NCBI RefSeq assembly: GCF_000010165.1
Contig: NC_012491.1
Coordinates: 4,657,501 to 4,721,500 of the forward strand
DNA: 64,000 bases
Source of the DNA: Brevibacillus brevis NBRC 100599
GTDB taxonomy: Bacteria; Bacillota; Bacilli; Brevibacillales; Brevibacillaceae
Reading direction: 5' to 3'
A program made the position numbers and the translations under genes. The notes beneath the pieces were generated by a model. The model saw only the letters and a list, made by a program, of their open reading frames with translations, searched no databases and was not told the origin of the DNA. Below are positions 46,051 to 54,195 of the stretch, piece after piece (the first letter of the stretch is position 1; the number at the start of each line of letters is the position of its first letter).

Positions 46051-46255
46051 TCCTCACATACATATTACGCTTTGGTCGCTACAATTTCCTCTAGTTCCAC
46101 AAGAACCTGGGTCAGGTTAGCGTTTTGGTCGGCCACACATACCGTGTCTGTCTTCCTCCCCAAGTCATAGAGGTGCGCACGTATTCTACATCATAGGTGT
46201 ATTGCTTCCCTTGCAAATATCCCTATCCCGTTGTACGCAAACTTATGGCTGGAAC
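46051..46255 (-). repeat. RHS-core scar (c)
   Basis: On the minus strand KQYTYDVEYVRTSMTWGG and, after a frame change, DQNANLTQVLVELEE are recognisable; they match RHS core at 49150-49300 (ARYTYDAEYVRTSMTWNG and DENADLTQVLMELEE). About 200 bases of a former RHS gene with frameshifts and stops. Confidence 0.75.
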
Positions 46256-46257
46256 AT

Positions 46258-46306
46258 GCAAAAAGGGCTCATTCCTCCTCACCATTTAAGTTGGAATAAG
46301 CCCCCC
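46258..46306 (-). terminator. Cassette-boundary hairpin terminator (2)
   Basis: GGGCTCATTCC pairs with GGAATAAGCCC across a longer loop; related in sequence to the hairpins at 43945 and 52543. It ends the 127-aa gene. Confidence 0.7.
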
Positions 46307-46339
46307 CATTATTTGAACAACTTTTTACCGATTTAGAAA

Positions 46340-46723
46340 CTATTCTGTAATAATAATATAATCTTGCTCGACAATTTGTTCATGCTTTATCTTTATTTGT
46401 TCCGTTCCTTCAAGAAGAGAAGCGACATAACAAGTTAAATCAATTTCAACTTCATTCACATTATCCGGGGCATCATTACCAGGGTGAGAATGAACTTCTA
46501 CTATATATCCTTTTTCGCCTCCATAACCTTGTATAACAAATTCCAGCCCCAAAATACTCCTATTAATGTATACGGCCGGAACCTCTTCATAGATATAATC
46601 TTCTAATCCACCAAATGTAATACCGCCAACTAACTTTTCAGAAATAATTTTTGCAACACCATAAATATCTTCCTCAGATGCAATTGGTAATGAACAAGTA
46701 AAATAGGGGTACTTTTTTCTCAT
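46340..46723 (-). CDS. Immunity-like protein, 127 aa
   Basis: MRKKYPYFTCSLPIASEEDI, then FGGLEDYIYEEVPAVYINRS, YGGEKGYIVEVHSHPGNDAP; family not recognised. AGGAG precedes ATG 46723. It follows the nucleotidyltransferase-like toxin tip by ten bases and is most likely its immunity protein. Confidence 0.65.
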   Translation of the reverse strand: MRKKYPYFTCSLPIASEEDIYGVAKIISEKLVGGITFGGLEDYIYEEVPAVYINRSILGLEFVIQGYGGEKGYIVEVHSHPGNDAPDNVNEVEIDLTCYVASLLEGTEQIKIKHEQIVEQDYIIITE

Positions 46724-46733
46724 AATAATTCTC

Positions 46734-47060
46734 CTAGTCAATTATTTGACTTCCTTTTCTATATTGGTTGGCGAACTCTTCCTCAGTGAATATTCGGAAA
46801 GTAAATTTATCCGGTCTTCCTTTCTTATCGAACTTTCTTAACCCCTTTAAAGATCCTCTAAGAGTTTTATCTACGTCCTTCTGTATCTGCCTAATTTCTC
46901 TAATCTGGGTTCCTGCTCTCCAAGTGACATCAGGATCAAATCTTGAAGCTAATTTATCGCTAACAATAAATGCATCGATATCGAAATCTGTTGGATCAAA
47001 AGGCGCATATCCCTTGTGTCTACCCTTCCTACCAGTAGCTAGGGAACCTCTATATCCCAC
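46734..47060 (-). pseudogene. Nucleotidyltransferase-like RHS toxin tip, separated by a frameshift
   Basis: 108 codons: VGYRGSLATGRKGRHKGYAP then TDFDIDAFIVSDKLASRFDP. The GS...DxD arrangement is that of polymerase-beta-type nucleotidyltransferases, a class known among polymorphic toxins. It overlaps the end of the RHS-core fragment 47039-47540 in another frame. One extra A in the run AAAA near 47066 would join them (caa aaa gtg gga). No ribosome binding site, so it is probably not expressed as it stands. Confidence 0.6.
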
Positions 47061-47540
47061 TTTTGCATTGGATCTAATTTTTTTATCTTCTTCACTTCAG
47101 GACTCAAAGTCTCTCGAACAATCTCCATTATTTCCGTTCTAGTTTGAGATTTCCCCTTCTCATCCTTACACTTCATCAACCCCAACGGATCAATGAACCC
47201 AATCGGATCCCCATTGACATAAGCAAAACGGTTAAACGTCTGCCCGTCCGTCATATCCCCTTGGAGCACATCTCGATTCAGGAACCGCTTTAATCCCGGA
47301 TGGTAATACCGCGCCCGCATGTAGTACAACCCATTCGGATCGGTCATGACTCCATCACGGCCGTTATAGCAAAACGGCTGTTTTGTCCTGCCCTCATGTG
47401 CTTTCAGTTCACCATACAATCCGTAGGTATAACGGTCTGTGACTCGACCATGCTCGTCGGTCAACAGGGTCGTGCTTCCGCGCGTATCCGCGTGATAGGA
47501 CAAATAATCGCCTTGTGCATCCTCACGACCAATGAGCCCC
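47039..47540 (-). pseudogene. Displaced RHS-core 3' end
   Basis: Encodes the last part of an RHS core: YHADTRGSTTLLTDEHGRVT, PFCYNGRDGVMTDPNGLYYM, RARYYHPGLKRFLNRDVLQG, GDPIGFIDPLGLMKC (the DPxGxx cleavage motif), then a short tip start RTEIMEIVRETLSPEVKKIK. Positions 47165-47540 are nearly identical to 48750-49130 in the complete RHS gene. It lacks its own N-terminus: a displaced tip cassette. Confidence 0.8.
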
Positions 47541-47584
47541 AGTCATATATATCTATCAACAGACAGTAAATACTTCTTTCTAAG

Positions 47585-47624
47585 TAAAAATGTCTCGGTG
47601 GATATTAATTCCACCAAGACATTT
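47585..47624 (-). terminator. Terminator after the 201-aa immunity gene
   Basis: On the minus strand AAATGTCTTGGTGGA pairs with TCCACCGAGACATTT, followed by TTACTT. It lies upstream of the displaced RHS cassette and downstream of the RHS operon. Confidence 0.85.
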
Positions 47625-47737
47625 GGGTCTTTAAATCAAAACTCCTCCGATCATGACAAGAACATTCATTCAAATTTCCGATTCTCATTCAGACTTTCAG
47701 AATATGCATTTTTAGGCATCAGATATCTCATGTATGC

Positions 47738-48343
47738 TTAATCATCTGTTTCATTACCTACTAAATCTTCTTCCTCTTCCTCTTTTCTCTCCACTTCAAA
47801 GGTCTCCATCCAATATTTAGCCCTTAAAGCTACCAGTTCATTATTTGAAGTAACTAAAGTAGATATAAAATCTTCTGCATTCTCATCATTCCATACAACT
47901 GTCTCAAAATATTTCTCGATTACTGCAGCTGACCATGAAGAATTTATTTGTTCCGATAATTTTTTGAGCGCAGGCAGTGCGAGATTAGAAATGTTTTCAG
48001 GCATATACTGTATCACATCAAGGACCCAATAATGAGGTGCATTAGGATCCTCTTCACTTAAAACCATCAAAAAGTAATCCAAATATCGTGAAGAAGGGTG
48101 AATTAAAGCTGCACCAATCCAATGTTGGGCGTTTTTCCAACTTTTTGTTACAAGATTGTCTTTAATATAAGACAATATTTCTCTCTCAACATAATCATGA
48201 TCCAATAACCCAACTTCTCTTCCAAGTTCATCAAGTTTTTTTTGCACTTCATCATAGGCAGAATTTTTCCCTGCAGTAGTAATTGCCATACCATACATTT
48301 CAATTAATTGTTCTAACTTATTATTTTTCAAAGTTCCCTCCAA
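47738..48343 (-). CDS. Helical immunity protein for the RHS toxin, 201 aa
   Basis: Helical protein (KKLDELGREVGLLDHDYVER, HWIGAALIHPSSRYLDYFLM, NAEDFISTLVTSNNELVALR) with a very acidic tail (ERKEEEEEDL). Its ATG overlaps the RHS gene by 16 bases, typical of coupled toxin and immunity genes. Family not named. Confidence 0.7.
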   Translation of the reverse strand: MEGTLKNNKLEQLIEMYGMAITTAGKNSAYDEVQKKLDELGREVGLLDHDYVEREILSYIKDNLVTKSWKNAQHWIGAALIHPSSRYLDYFLMVLSEEDPNAPHYWVLDVIQYMPENISNLALPALKKLSEQINSSWSAAVIEKYFETVVWNDENAEDFISTLVTSNNELVALRAKYWMETFEVERKEEEEEDLVGNETDD

Positions 48344-51300
48344 GACACAATGTTTTTATTAAATAGCTCAAGCCCATCTTTGCTAGAACCTAGACCCAAA
48401 CTTAATACTCCTCTCTTTTCAAATTTCACTTCAACTAATCCCTCTTTATGCTCAGGTAAATGTGGAAAAGTGGATCTAGCAGACTCATGGGTACCACCGA
48501 GCTTAATAAGCTCTTCCTTCGTACCAGCTTTAACTTCAAATTCGACAAATCTAGTGTAATTCCTAGATTTTTGGGACTTCCGCTTAGATAAATCACCCGA
48601 TCCGTATTGTGGATCGTCCGTAATTTTAAGCTCACTTTTTCCTTCAAGTCGCTTTGTTAGTCTTCCATCATTATTTTGCAGTTTCTTAAATTCTTTTTCT
48701 GACATTGCCCGATAAAACTTTTCAGTTTGTTGATTACTTCCCGTCTCCTCTTTACACTTCATCAATCCCAACGGATCAATGAACCCAATCGGATCCCCAT
48801 TCACATAAGCAAAACGGTTAAACGTTTGCCCGTCCGTCATGTCCCCTTGGAGCACATCTCGATTCAGGAACCGCTTCAATCCCGGATGGTAATACCGCGC
48901 CCGCATGTAGTACAACCCATTCGGATCGGTCATGACCCCATCGCGGCCATTGTAGCAAAACGGCTGTTTAGTCCTGCCCTCGTGTGCTTCCAGTTCCCCG
49001 TACAATCCGTAGGTATAACGGTCTGTGACTCGACCATGCTCGTCGGTCAACAGGGTCGTGCTTCCGCGCGTATCCGCGTGATAGGACAAATAGTCGCCTT
49101 GCGCATCCTCACGACCAATGAGGCCCAGTCCATATACATAATACGCTCTGGCGGTTCCACTTTCCTCCAGCTCCATAAGAACCTGAGTCAAATCGGCGTT
49201 TTCGTCAACCACATACCGTGTCGTCTTACCGTTCCAGGTCATGGAGGTGCGGACGTATTCAGCATCGTAGGTGTAGCGAGCTTGTCCGGCGCGAACAAGA
49301 CGATTGCGGGCATCGTACGCATACGTTTCTGGCTGTTGCTTACCTGGGAGCAGCAGAAGGTTGCCGTCCTCGTCATACTGAACCGGTTGACCATCTACTG
49401 TGTCCAGTCGGTTGTCCTTGGCGTACGTCATCGCCGTAGCAAGACTCGAACCTGAATCCCCGATCGCGGTAATATTCCCGCCCTGGTCATAGGTATAGAG
49501 AATCTTGCGTCCTGCCATGGCTCCGCTCGTCAGGCGTCGCAGGGCATCATAGGTGTATTGCTTTTCTTCCTCTTGGGTGATCTGCCCGAGCTCGTTGTAC
49601 ACAAACCGATATTGCTGGAGCATGACGCCTTGCGCATTTTGATCCCAAAGACGGAGAAGCTGCCCGGCTGCATCATAGTGACGCTGCTCTACCGTACCGT
49701 TCGGTCGCTCTGTACGGATGAGGCGGTAATTTTCATCGTACGTGTACCTTGTAACACGACCTGCCCAGTCTGTGACCGTGGTCAATTGACCTGCGAGATC
49801 GTAGGAATAGTGAACCTTCTTGCCATCTGGATAGACGAGCGTTGCCAGTCTGCCTCCCGCATCGTAGGTGTACTGTAGCGTATTCCCATACTGATCTGTG
49901 CTGGAGACGATTCGCCCCAAAAGATCGTAGGTACGACGCTTGGTGTCTTTTCCATCTTCTTTGACACTTACCACGCGACCCTCGGCGTCGAAAGTCCTGC
50001 GAACAGTCCCTGCTTCGTCCTGCTGCTCAATGAGCTGTCCTGCTGCATCGTAGCGATAGTGCGTTTCCTGACCGCGTGCATTGGTCTTGTTGGTCAGCCA
50101 TCCGCGCTTGTCATAGCGGTAGGTCGTTCCTTCGCCAGTAGCATTCCGCTCAGCTAAAAGCAAGCCACTGGCATCGTAGGAGAGGGTGGTGGCATTGCCA
50201 TTGGCATCTGTATAGCTCGTTAGGCGGCCTTCTCCGTCGTATTGCTGCTTGTAGATGGCTGCTTCATTTTCCAATACCTTTGTCAGTCGTGCGGCTGCAT
50301 CGTAGGAGAATTTGGTTTTTTGTCCAGCAGCATTCGTCGTGGCAATGACTTGATGGAGCTTGTTGAACTGGTATTGAGTTGTTCTTCCGAGTCCGTCAAT
50401 ATGGGCAAGCATATTGCCTGCGCCATCATAGGTGAGCCCGCTCACCTTCTGTCCGGTTGCATCATAGACAGCCGTTAAGCGCCCGGCAGCATCGTATTCA
50501 TAGCGCTGGGTGTTCCCCAAAGGGTCGGTGACTGATGTCACTCTGCCCATGGCATCGCGTTCGAGACTGGTCTTCGCCCCGGTTGGGTCTACCACCCCAA
50601 TGATTTGCCACTCTTTGTCATACTCATAACGAGTGACTCCACCGTAGACATTCGTAATGGTCTCTACTTTTTCTGTAATCGTGTACCCGATCTTCGTCGA
50701 TGCTCCGCTAGCCGTAGTCTCCTCTACCCGACAATCCTGTGTATCGTAGGTGAAGGAATGCATCCTTCCGAGAGGATCTATGACACCAACAAGATTATCA
50801 TTGGCATCGAATACCTGACGCAGCGAACCTCCAAAAGCATCTGTAAAGGTTGTCATCCTGCCTGTAGGGTCGAAGCCAACACGGAAGATGCGGCCCTCTG
50901 GGTCCTGAGCGGAAACGAGCATTCCCTGTCCATCGTAATGATAAGTGGTTTTTGCTCCTGTAAAATCAATATAAGTGCTTCTTTGCCCGTGCTCGTTATA
51001 CCCGATGGAAGAGGTGCAGCCGTCTGGTCGTGTAATGCTAACCAGCCGATCGTGCTCATCATAGGCGTAAGTCGTGACTCCGCCTTCCGCGTCTTCTTCT
51101 GCTATCAGTAGGTCATTCTCGTTGTACGTATAGGTCGTTGTATTGCCAAGAGGATCTGTCTCTTTTACCAGATTCCCGCGATGGTCATACGTGTAAGTGG
51201 TTGTTTCGCCCGCTCCGTTTGTTTCAGATGTCGTTTGTCCCCACTCATTATAGGAGTATTTGGTGACCGTTCCATCCTTCTCAGTCTTCTCCAGCAATAG

Positions 51301-51909
51301 GCCATTGTCGTCATGGACCATGACCTCGACATGCCCATTTCCGTCTGTGAAGGTCGTGACCATCATGCCAGGGCGGCTCTCGGTATCGTAGTGAATATAA
51401 CCAGGGATGCCTGCCGCGTCTGTCTGGCAGATGATGCGCCCTTCTTCGTCAAACGTATTCGTGTAGACAATGACGCCATCGGATGCCAGAGATTCCAGTT
51501 GGTCATTTCCTGTATAGGACAAGTCAGTGACAACATGATTAGGATTGGTGTAGCGAGTCATCCTGCGGTAGGCATCATACGAAAAGCGAAGGGAACGAGT
51601 CCCATCAGACAATGCTGACACCAAACCATCCGCCCCATACTCCAGTGAAAACGCTCGACGACTCCGCTCTTCTGTCAAGCGATTCAGCCTGCCATGCTGG
51701 TCATAGCTGAAGAGCAACGACATTCCGGCAGCCACCGTATGGCGAAGTGCTTGTCCATTTCTTGCAAAATCGTACGTCTCTCTCGTTTCCTTGACCCACA
51801 GCGTATAGCCGTCTTGTCTTTCCCGCAGTTCGTCAAAGAAGACGTCCGCATCGCTAGACCGATATAAGCCGTCCTGAACACGAGTAAAGGTATTGGCGCG
51901 GGCCAGCAT
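48328..51909 (-). CDS. RHS repeat protein with C-terminal toxin tip (downstream part of a frameshifted gene)
   Basis: About 1,193 residues from ATG 51909. Over 20 YD/RHS repeats (YDQHGRLNRLTEE, YDAAGQLIEQQDEAG and others) form a shell that encloses the toxin. The core ends with the highly conserved NRFAYVNGDPIGFIDPLGL, where self-cleavage is expected. The tip of about 135 residues starts MKCKEETG and contains KFYRAMSEKEFKKLQNNDGR, YTRFVEFEVKAGTKEELIKL and SLGLGSSKDGLELFN. It may be an ADP-ribosyltransferase-like fold; I am not sure. The N-terminal part of the protein is in another frame (51854-52543), joined by a one-base insertion in a C run near 51900. Confidence 0.8.
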   Translation of the reverse strand: MLARANTFTRVQDGLYRSSDADVFFDELRERQDGYTLWVKETRETYDFARNGQALRHTVAAGMSLLFSYDQHGRLNRLTEERSRRAFSLEYGADGLVSALSDGTRSLRFSYDAYRRMTRYTNPNHVVTDLSYTGNDQLESLASDGVIVYTNTFDEEGRIICQTDAAGIPGYIHYDTESRPGMMVTTFTDGNGHVEVMVHDDNGLLLEKTEKDGTVTKYSYNEWGQTTSETNGAGETTTYTYDHRGNLVKETDPLGNTTTYTYNENDLLIAEEDAEGGVTTYAYDEHDRLVSITRPDGCTSSIGYNEHGQRSTYIDFTGAKTTYHYDGQGMLVSAQDPEGRIFRVGFDPTGRMTTFTDAFGGSLRQVFDANDNLVGVIDPLGRMHSFTYDTQDCRVEETTASGASTKIGYTITEKVETITNVYGGVTRYEYDKEWQIIGVVDPTGAKTSLERDAMGRVTSVTDPLGNTQRYEYDAAGRLTAVYDATGQKVSGLTYDGAGNMLAHIDGLGRTTQYQFNKLHQVIATTNAAGQKTKFSYDAAARLTKVLENEAAIYKQQYDGEGRLTSYTDANGNATTLSYDASGLLLAERNATGEGTTYRYDKRGWLTNKTNARGQETHYRYDAAGQLIEQQDEAGTVRRTFDAEGRVVSVKEDGKDTKRRTYDLLGRIVSSTDQYGNTLQYTYDAGGRLATLVYPDGKKVHYSYDLAGQLTTVTDWAGRVTRYTYDENYRLIRTERPNGTVEQRHYDAAGQLLRLWDQNAQGVMLQQYRFVYNELGQITQEEEKQYTYDALRRLTSGAMAGRKILYTYDQGGNITAIGDSGSSLATAMTYAKDNRLDTVDGQPVQYDEDGNLLLLPGKQQPETYAYDARNRLVRAGQARYTYDAEYVRTSMTWNGKTTRYVVDENADLTQVLMELEESGTARAYYVYGLGLIGREDAQGDYLSYHADTRGSTTLLTDEHGRVTDRYTYGLYGELEAHEGRTKQPFCYNGRDGVMTDPNGLYYMRARYYHPGLKRFLNRDVLQGDMTDGQTFNRFAYVNGDPIGFIDPLGLMKCKEETGSNQQTEKFYRAMSEKEFKKLQNNDGRLTKRLEGKSELKITDDPQYGSGDLSKRKSQKSRNYTRFVEFEVKAGTKEELIKLGGTHESARSTFPHLPEHKEGLVEVKFEKRGVLSLGLGSSKDGLELFNKNIVSWREL
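48750..49130 (-). repeat. RHS-core 3' segment duplicated at 47165-47540
   Basis: The last 380 bases of the RHS core, up to the DPLGL codons, are repeated in direct orientation 1.6 kb downstream in front of another toxin tip. Only scattered single-base differences are visible. This is the homology by which RHS tips are exchanged. Confidence 0.85.
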
Positions 51910-52543
51910 TCCACCAAACCGTAATTTCTTCGCGTGTCTCATCCAGGAATTCCAGGCGCATTTCGTAATTGTGTGTCCATGCTTTGCCCAGTGCTCCCTC
52001 TTGTAAAAGCAGGGAGTTGTAATGCAGCTCAAACGTCCACGTCTCGGCTCCATACAGCTTGAGGGCAGGATGAACGATAAACTGCGCTCCGGTGCCTCCG
52101 TGGATAGGGTCTCGAAGACAACTTTTCAGCTTCGCTTTTTTGATGTTCCGCTTTTTCAGCCTATCAGTGTTCTTATAAGTCACACGAACTTTTTTACGGC
52201 GCCCGGCAATTCCCGCTACGGTTGAGAAAACACCATCCGTCGCATAATCCAATGCCTCAGATCCGGCTTCCTTGATCACTTCTTTCACAACGGGCTTCTG
52301 CATGAACTTGCCAAGCATGCTCTTCTTCAGCTTCTGCACAGCCGCAAGCTTGTCCATGCTCTCCTGAATGTTCCGCGCAGCAGTGACGACCTTGCCTTTC
52401 ACCGCACTTGCTGCTTTGGCGGTCGCCTTGACCGCTTTCGTTGCCTTGGACATCGCTTTTGTTGCCTTCACTGCTTTCGTCGTCCGCTTTGCCGCAGTCA
52501 CTGCCGTACCCGCACCTTCACTCATTTGATTTTGAACATGCAA
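51854..52543 (-). CDS. RHS protein N-terminal part (upstream part of the frameshifted gene)
   Basis: Ala/Lys-rich helices (TTKAVKATKAMSKATKAVKA, ASAVKGKVVTAARNIQESMD) precede the start of the RHS shell (GTGAQFIVHPALKLYGAETW, LQEGALGKAWTHNYEMRLEF, EEITVWWNAG). The frame then runs into 18 foreign residues and a stop. At the position of WWNAG the shell continues in the next frame as RANTFTRVQDGLYRS. The first codons (TTG 52543 or ATG 52525) have no ribosome binding site, and a terminator hairpin overlaps the 5' end, so the gene seems cut at its 5' side as well. Confidence 0.7.
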   Translation of the reverse strand: MHVQNQMSEGAGTAVTAAKRTTKAVKATKAMSKATKAVKATAKAASAVKGKVVTAARNIQESMDKLAAVQKLKKSMLGKFMQKPVVKEVIKEAGSEALDYATDGVFSTVAGIAGRRKKVRVTYKNTDRLKKRNIKKAKLKSCLRDPIHGGTGAQFIVHPALKLYGAETWTFELHYNSLLLQEGALGKAWTHNYEMRLEFLDETREEITVWWNAGPRQYLYSCSGRLISV

Positions 52544-52588
52544 AAAAGGCTGACTCCATCTTATTGTTGAAAGATGGAATCAACCTTT
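52543..52588 (-). terminator. Cassette-boundary hairpin terminator (3)
   Basis: AAAGGCTGACTCCATCTT pairs with AAGATGGAATCAACCTTT with few mismatches. Same family as the hairpins at 43945 and 46258; it ends the 52688 gene and abuts the 5' end of the RHS frame. Confidence 0.75.
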
Positions 52589-52687
52589 GAAAGTTTATCA
52601 CTTCTTACTTACTTGAGAGGAGGCAAGTGGTGTTTGTTTACACAAAGAATCTAGCCTCTGGCACTGTGGTAGACATAAGTCCCTTCA

Positions 52688-53032
52688 TTATTCGTCGTCT
52701 TCTTCTACTAAAATATCATCTAATCTCTCTCTATCTTCAGCAATTTGTCTAGACAATTCAAAGCTATTCATAAAGTGATCCAGTGGCAACTCTTCTTTGT
52801 AATCTTCGTCCTGTTCATAAAGCTTAAATCTAGCTTTATTTTTAATTAAATCTTCTACTAAGGCCCTCATTTTTTCCATCTCATCATTATCAACATAATC
52901 AACTTCCATGAGAGGAATATTGTTACTAATGTGATTTTTTATCTCTGATAGACTTACAGCAGTGTGCTTCTTAATAGTCATTAACAAATTGCTTGTACTT
53001 TCTGATTGGAGTATTATAGTTATTTTAGTCAA
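52688..53032 (-). CDS. Acidic immunity-like protein, 114 aa
   Basis: Very acidic C-terminus (QIAEDRERLDDILVEEDDE), pattern LMTIKKHTAVSLSEIKNHIS. Starts with TTG 53032, preceded by AAGGGGGAA. It follows the orphan GHH nuclease tip by 33 bases and is probably its inhibitor. Confidence 0.65.
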   Translation of the reverse strand: MTKITIILQSESTSNLLMTIKKHTAVSLSEIKNHISNNIPLMEVDYVDNDEMEKMRALVEDLIKNKARFKLYEQDEDYKEELPLDHFMNSFELSRQIAEDRERLDDILVEEDDE

Positions 53033-53065
53033 AGAAAATTCCCCCTTCTAAAATATTTTTAAAAA

Positions 53066-53614
53066 TTAAAATTCCTCTGGAAATGAAGGGTCATACGGTT
53101 TACCAGGTAAACTCCTTCTATATGAACGACCGTGCCAACGAATCAAATGTTCTTTTACTGTTACAGGATAGATAATCTCTCCTCTATTTGCAAGGTGAGG
53201 GTACTTAGAAACACTGTAGGCATGATGTCCGGTTATTGGTTTTCCATTAAATGTAGGAACTTGATTACTTAATATCGCATCTTTTTGTTCCTGAGTCCAA
53301 TTCCGTGTTGTGGGTTCTCCATTTTTGATTCTTCTTTTCTCTTGTTTCCAAAATTCTTTAACCCCTGCATCCCTTCGCTTTGCAAGCCGCCTATTCCATT
53401 CAAGTCTCTTCCACTCTTCTTTGGTTATAGTTCGCTTATTTACCTTATCCTCTAATTCTTTCTTGGTTTTATTTCCCAGTTGCTTATAAGGACTAGGTTT
53501 AGGTGTTAAATCAATTCCTGCTTTTCTTGCTCTTTCTTCTATGACATCATTCGTTGCCTCCGGCGGCTTTTGATTCGGCTTCTGCCCATTCGGCCCCCAT
53601 ATGTTTCGCGCCAC
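53066..53614 (-). pseudogene. Orphan GHH/HNH-type nuclease toxin tip
   Basis: About 180 codons. The C-terminal part KDAILSNQVPTFNGKPITGH, HAYSVSKYPHLANRGEIIYP, VTVKEHLIRWHG has the GHH plus distal H arrangement of GHH-type HNH/EndoVII nuclease toxins. The N-terminus (GPNGQKPNQKPPE) is the linker of the VgrG-deaminase protein. Upstream, 40 codons of VgrG linker (FPIKFSNKKDVVELAPTENQ, LKWRETYGG) continue in a second frame; one missing base in GGGGGCCG disconnects them. So it is a displaced toxin tip without its carrier, with no plausible start of its own. Confidence 0.65.
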
Positions 53615-53682
53615 TTTAGTTGGTTCTCCGTAGGAGCAAGCTCTACCACATCTTTTTTATTCGAGAATTTTATTGGAAACCC
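53563..53682 (-). repeat. VgrG-linker duplication in front of the orphan tip
   Basis: This segment is nearly identical to 55224-55361 within the VgrG-deaminase gene (both encode KFSNKKDVVELAPTENQLKW and GPNGQKPNQK). It shows where toxin tips are swapped behind the VgrG carrier. Confidence 0.85.
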
Positions 53683-53687
53683 TTGTA

Positions 53688-53779
53688 AATTTCAGTTGAT
53701 CCTCGAACCTATCGTCGGCCAAATGGCCTGCATCGTCTTTACCATTTATTTTACCTGGTGTATTTTTGCTGTGTGACAA
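53688..53779 (-). pseudogene. Fragment of a DNA/RNA non-specific endonuclease toxin
   Basis: About 30 codons on the minus strand read SKNTPGKINGKDDAGHLADD followed by RFEDQLKF. GKDDAGHL-xDRF is the active-site motif of non-specific endonuclease toxins (with the catalytic His). Both ends are lost; it directly precedes the VgrG-linker duplication. Confidence 0.5.
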
Positions 53780-53796
53780 TCTCTCTGTTCTCTTTG

Positions 53797-54157
53797 TTAA
53801 TTGTAAATTATCCTCCTGAGTTAATTGTCTGTGATGGTCAGGGATCGCACATCCTAGAAGAATTGGATTAGCTAGTCATTTAGGCATTCTGTTTGATATA
53901 CCAACGATTGGATGCGGGAAAACTAGGTTAGTATAGCGGAGTTCAAAGAACCTGAATCAAAAAGAGGGTCTTTCTCGCCATTAGTTGATAATAGTGGAGA
54001 TAATTGGGAGTGTACTAAGAACCAGAACCCAAGAGAACATTAAACCTATCTTCGTGTCAATTGGTCATCGCATTTCCTTAACAACAGCTCGCGAGTGGAT
54101 ATTAAAACTCACACCAAAATATCGATTGCCAGAGACAACTCGGCTATCGGAATAAAG
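53797..54157 (+). pseudogene. nfi: Decayed second copy of endonuclease V
   Basis: With several frame changes the plus strand reads [11 protein letters not shown], then [20 protein letters not shown] and TIGCGKTRL, then [17 protein letters not shown], then [20 protein letters not shown] and [12 protein letters not shown]. This matches residues about 95-220 of the intact Nfi at 34484. The N-terminal half is missing apart from traces. Codons are clearly more AT-rich than the intact copy, so it is an old or foreign homologue, not a recent duplication. Confidence 0.85.
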
Positions 54158-54195
54158 CATTAGCAAGCATCCCCGATAATCCAAATTAAAAATAA

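Noticed and set aside
48328..52053. RHS frame starting at 52053 as annotated by frame length alone
   Set aside because: The first 45 codons are out of frame with the real RHS shell, which is encoded there in the other frame (51854-52543).
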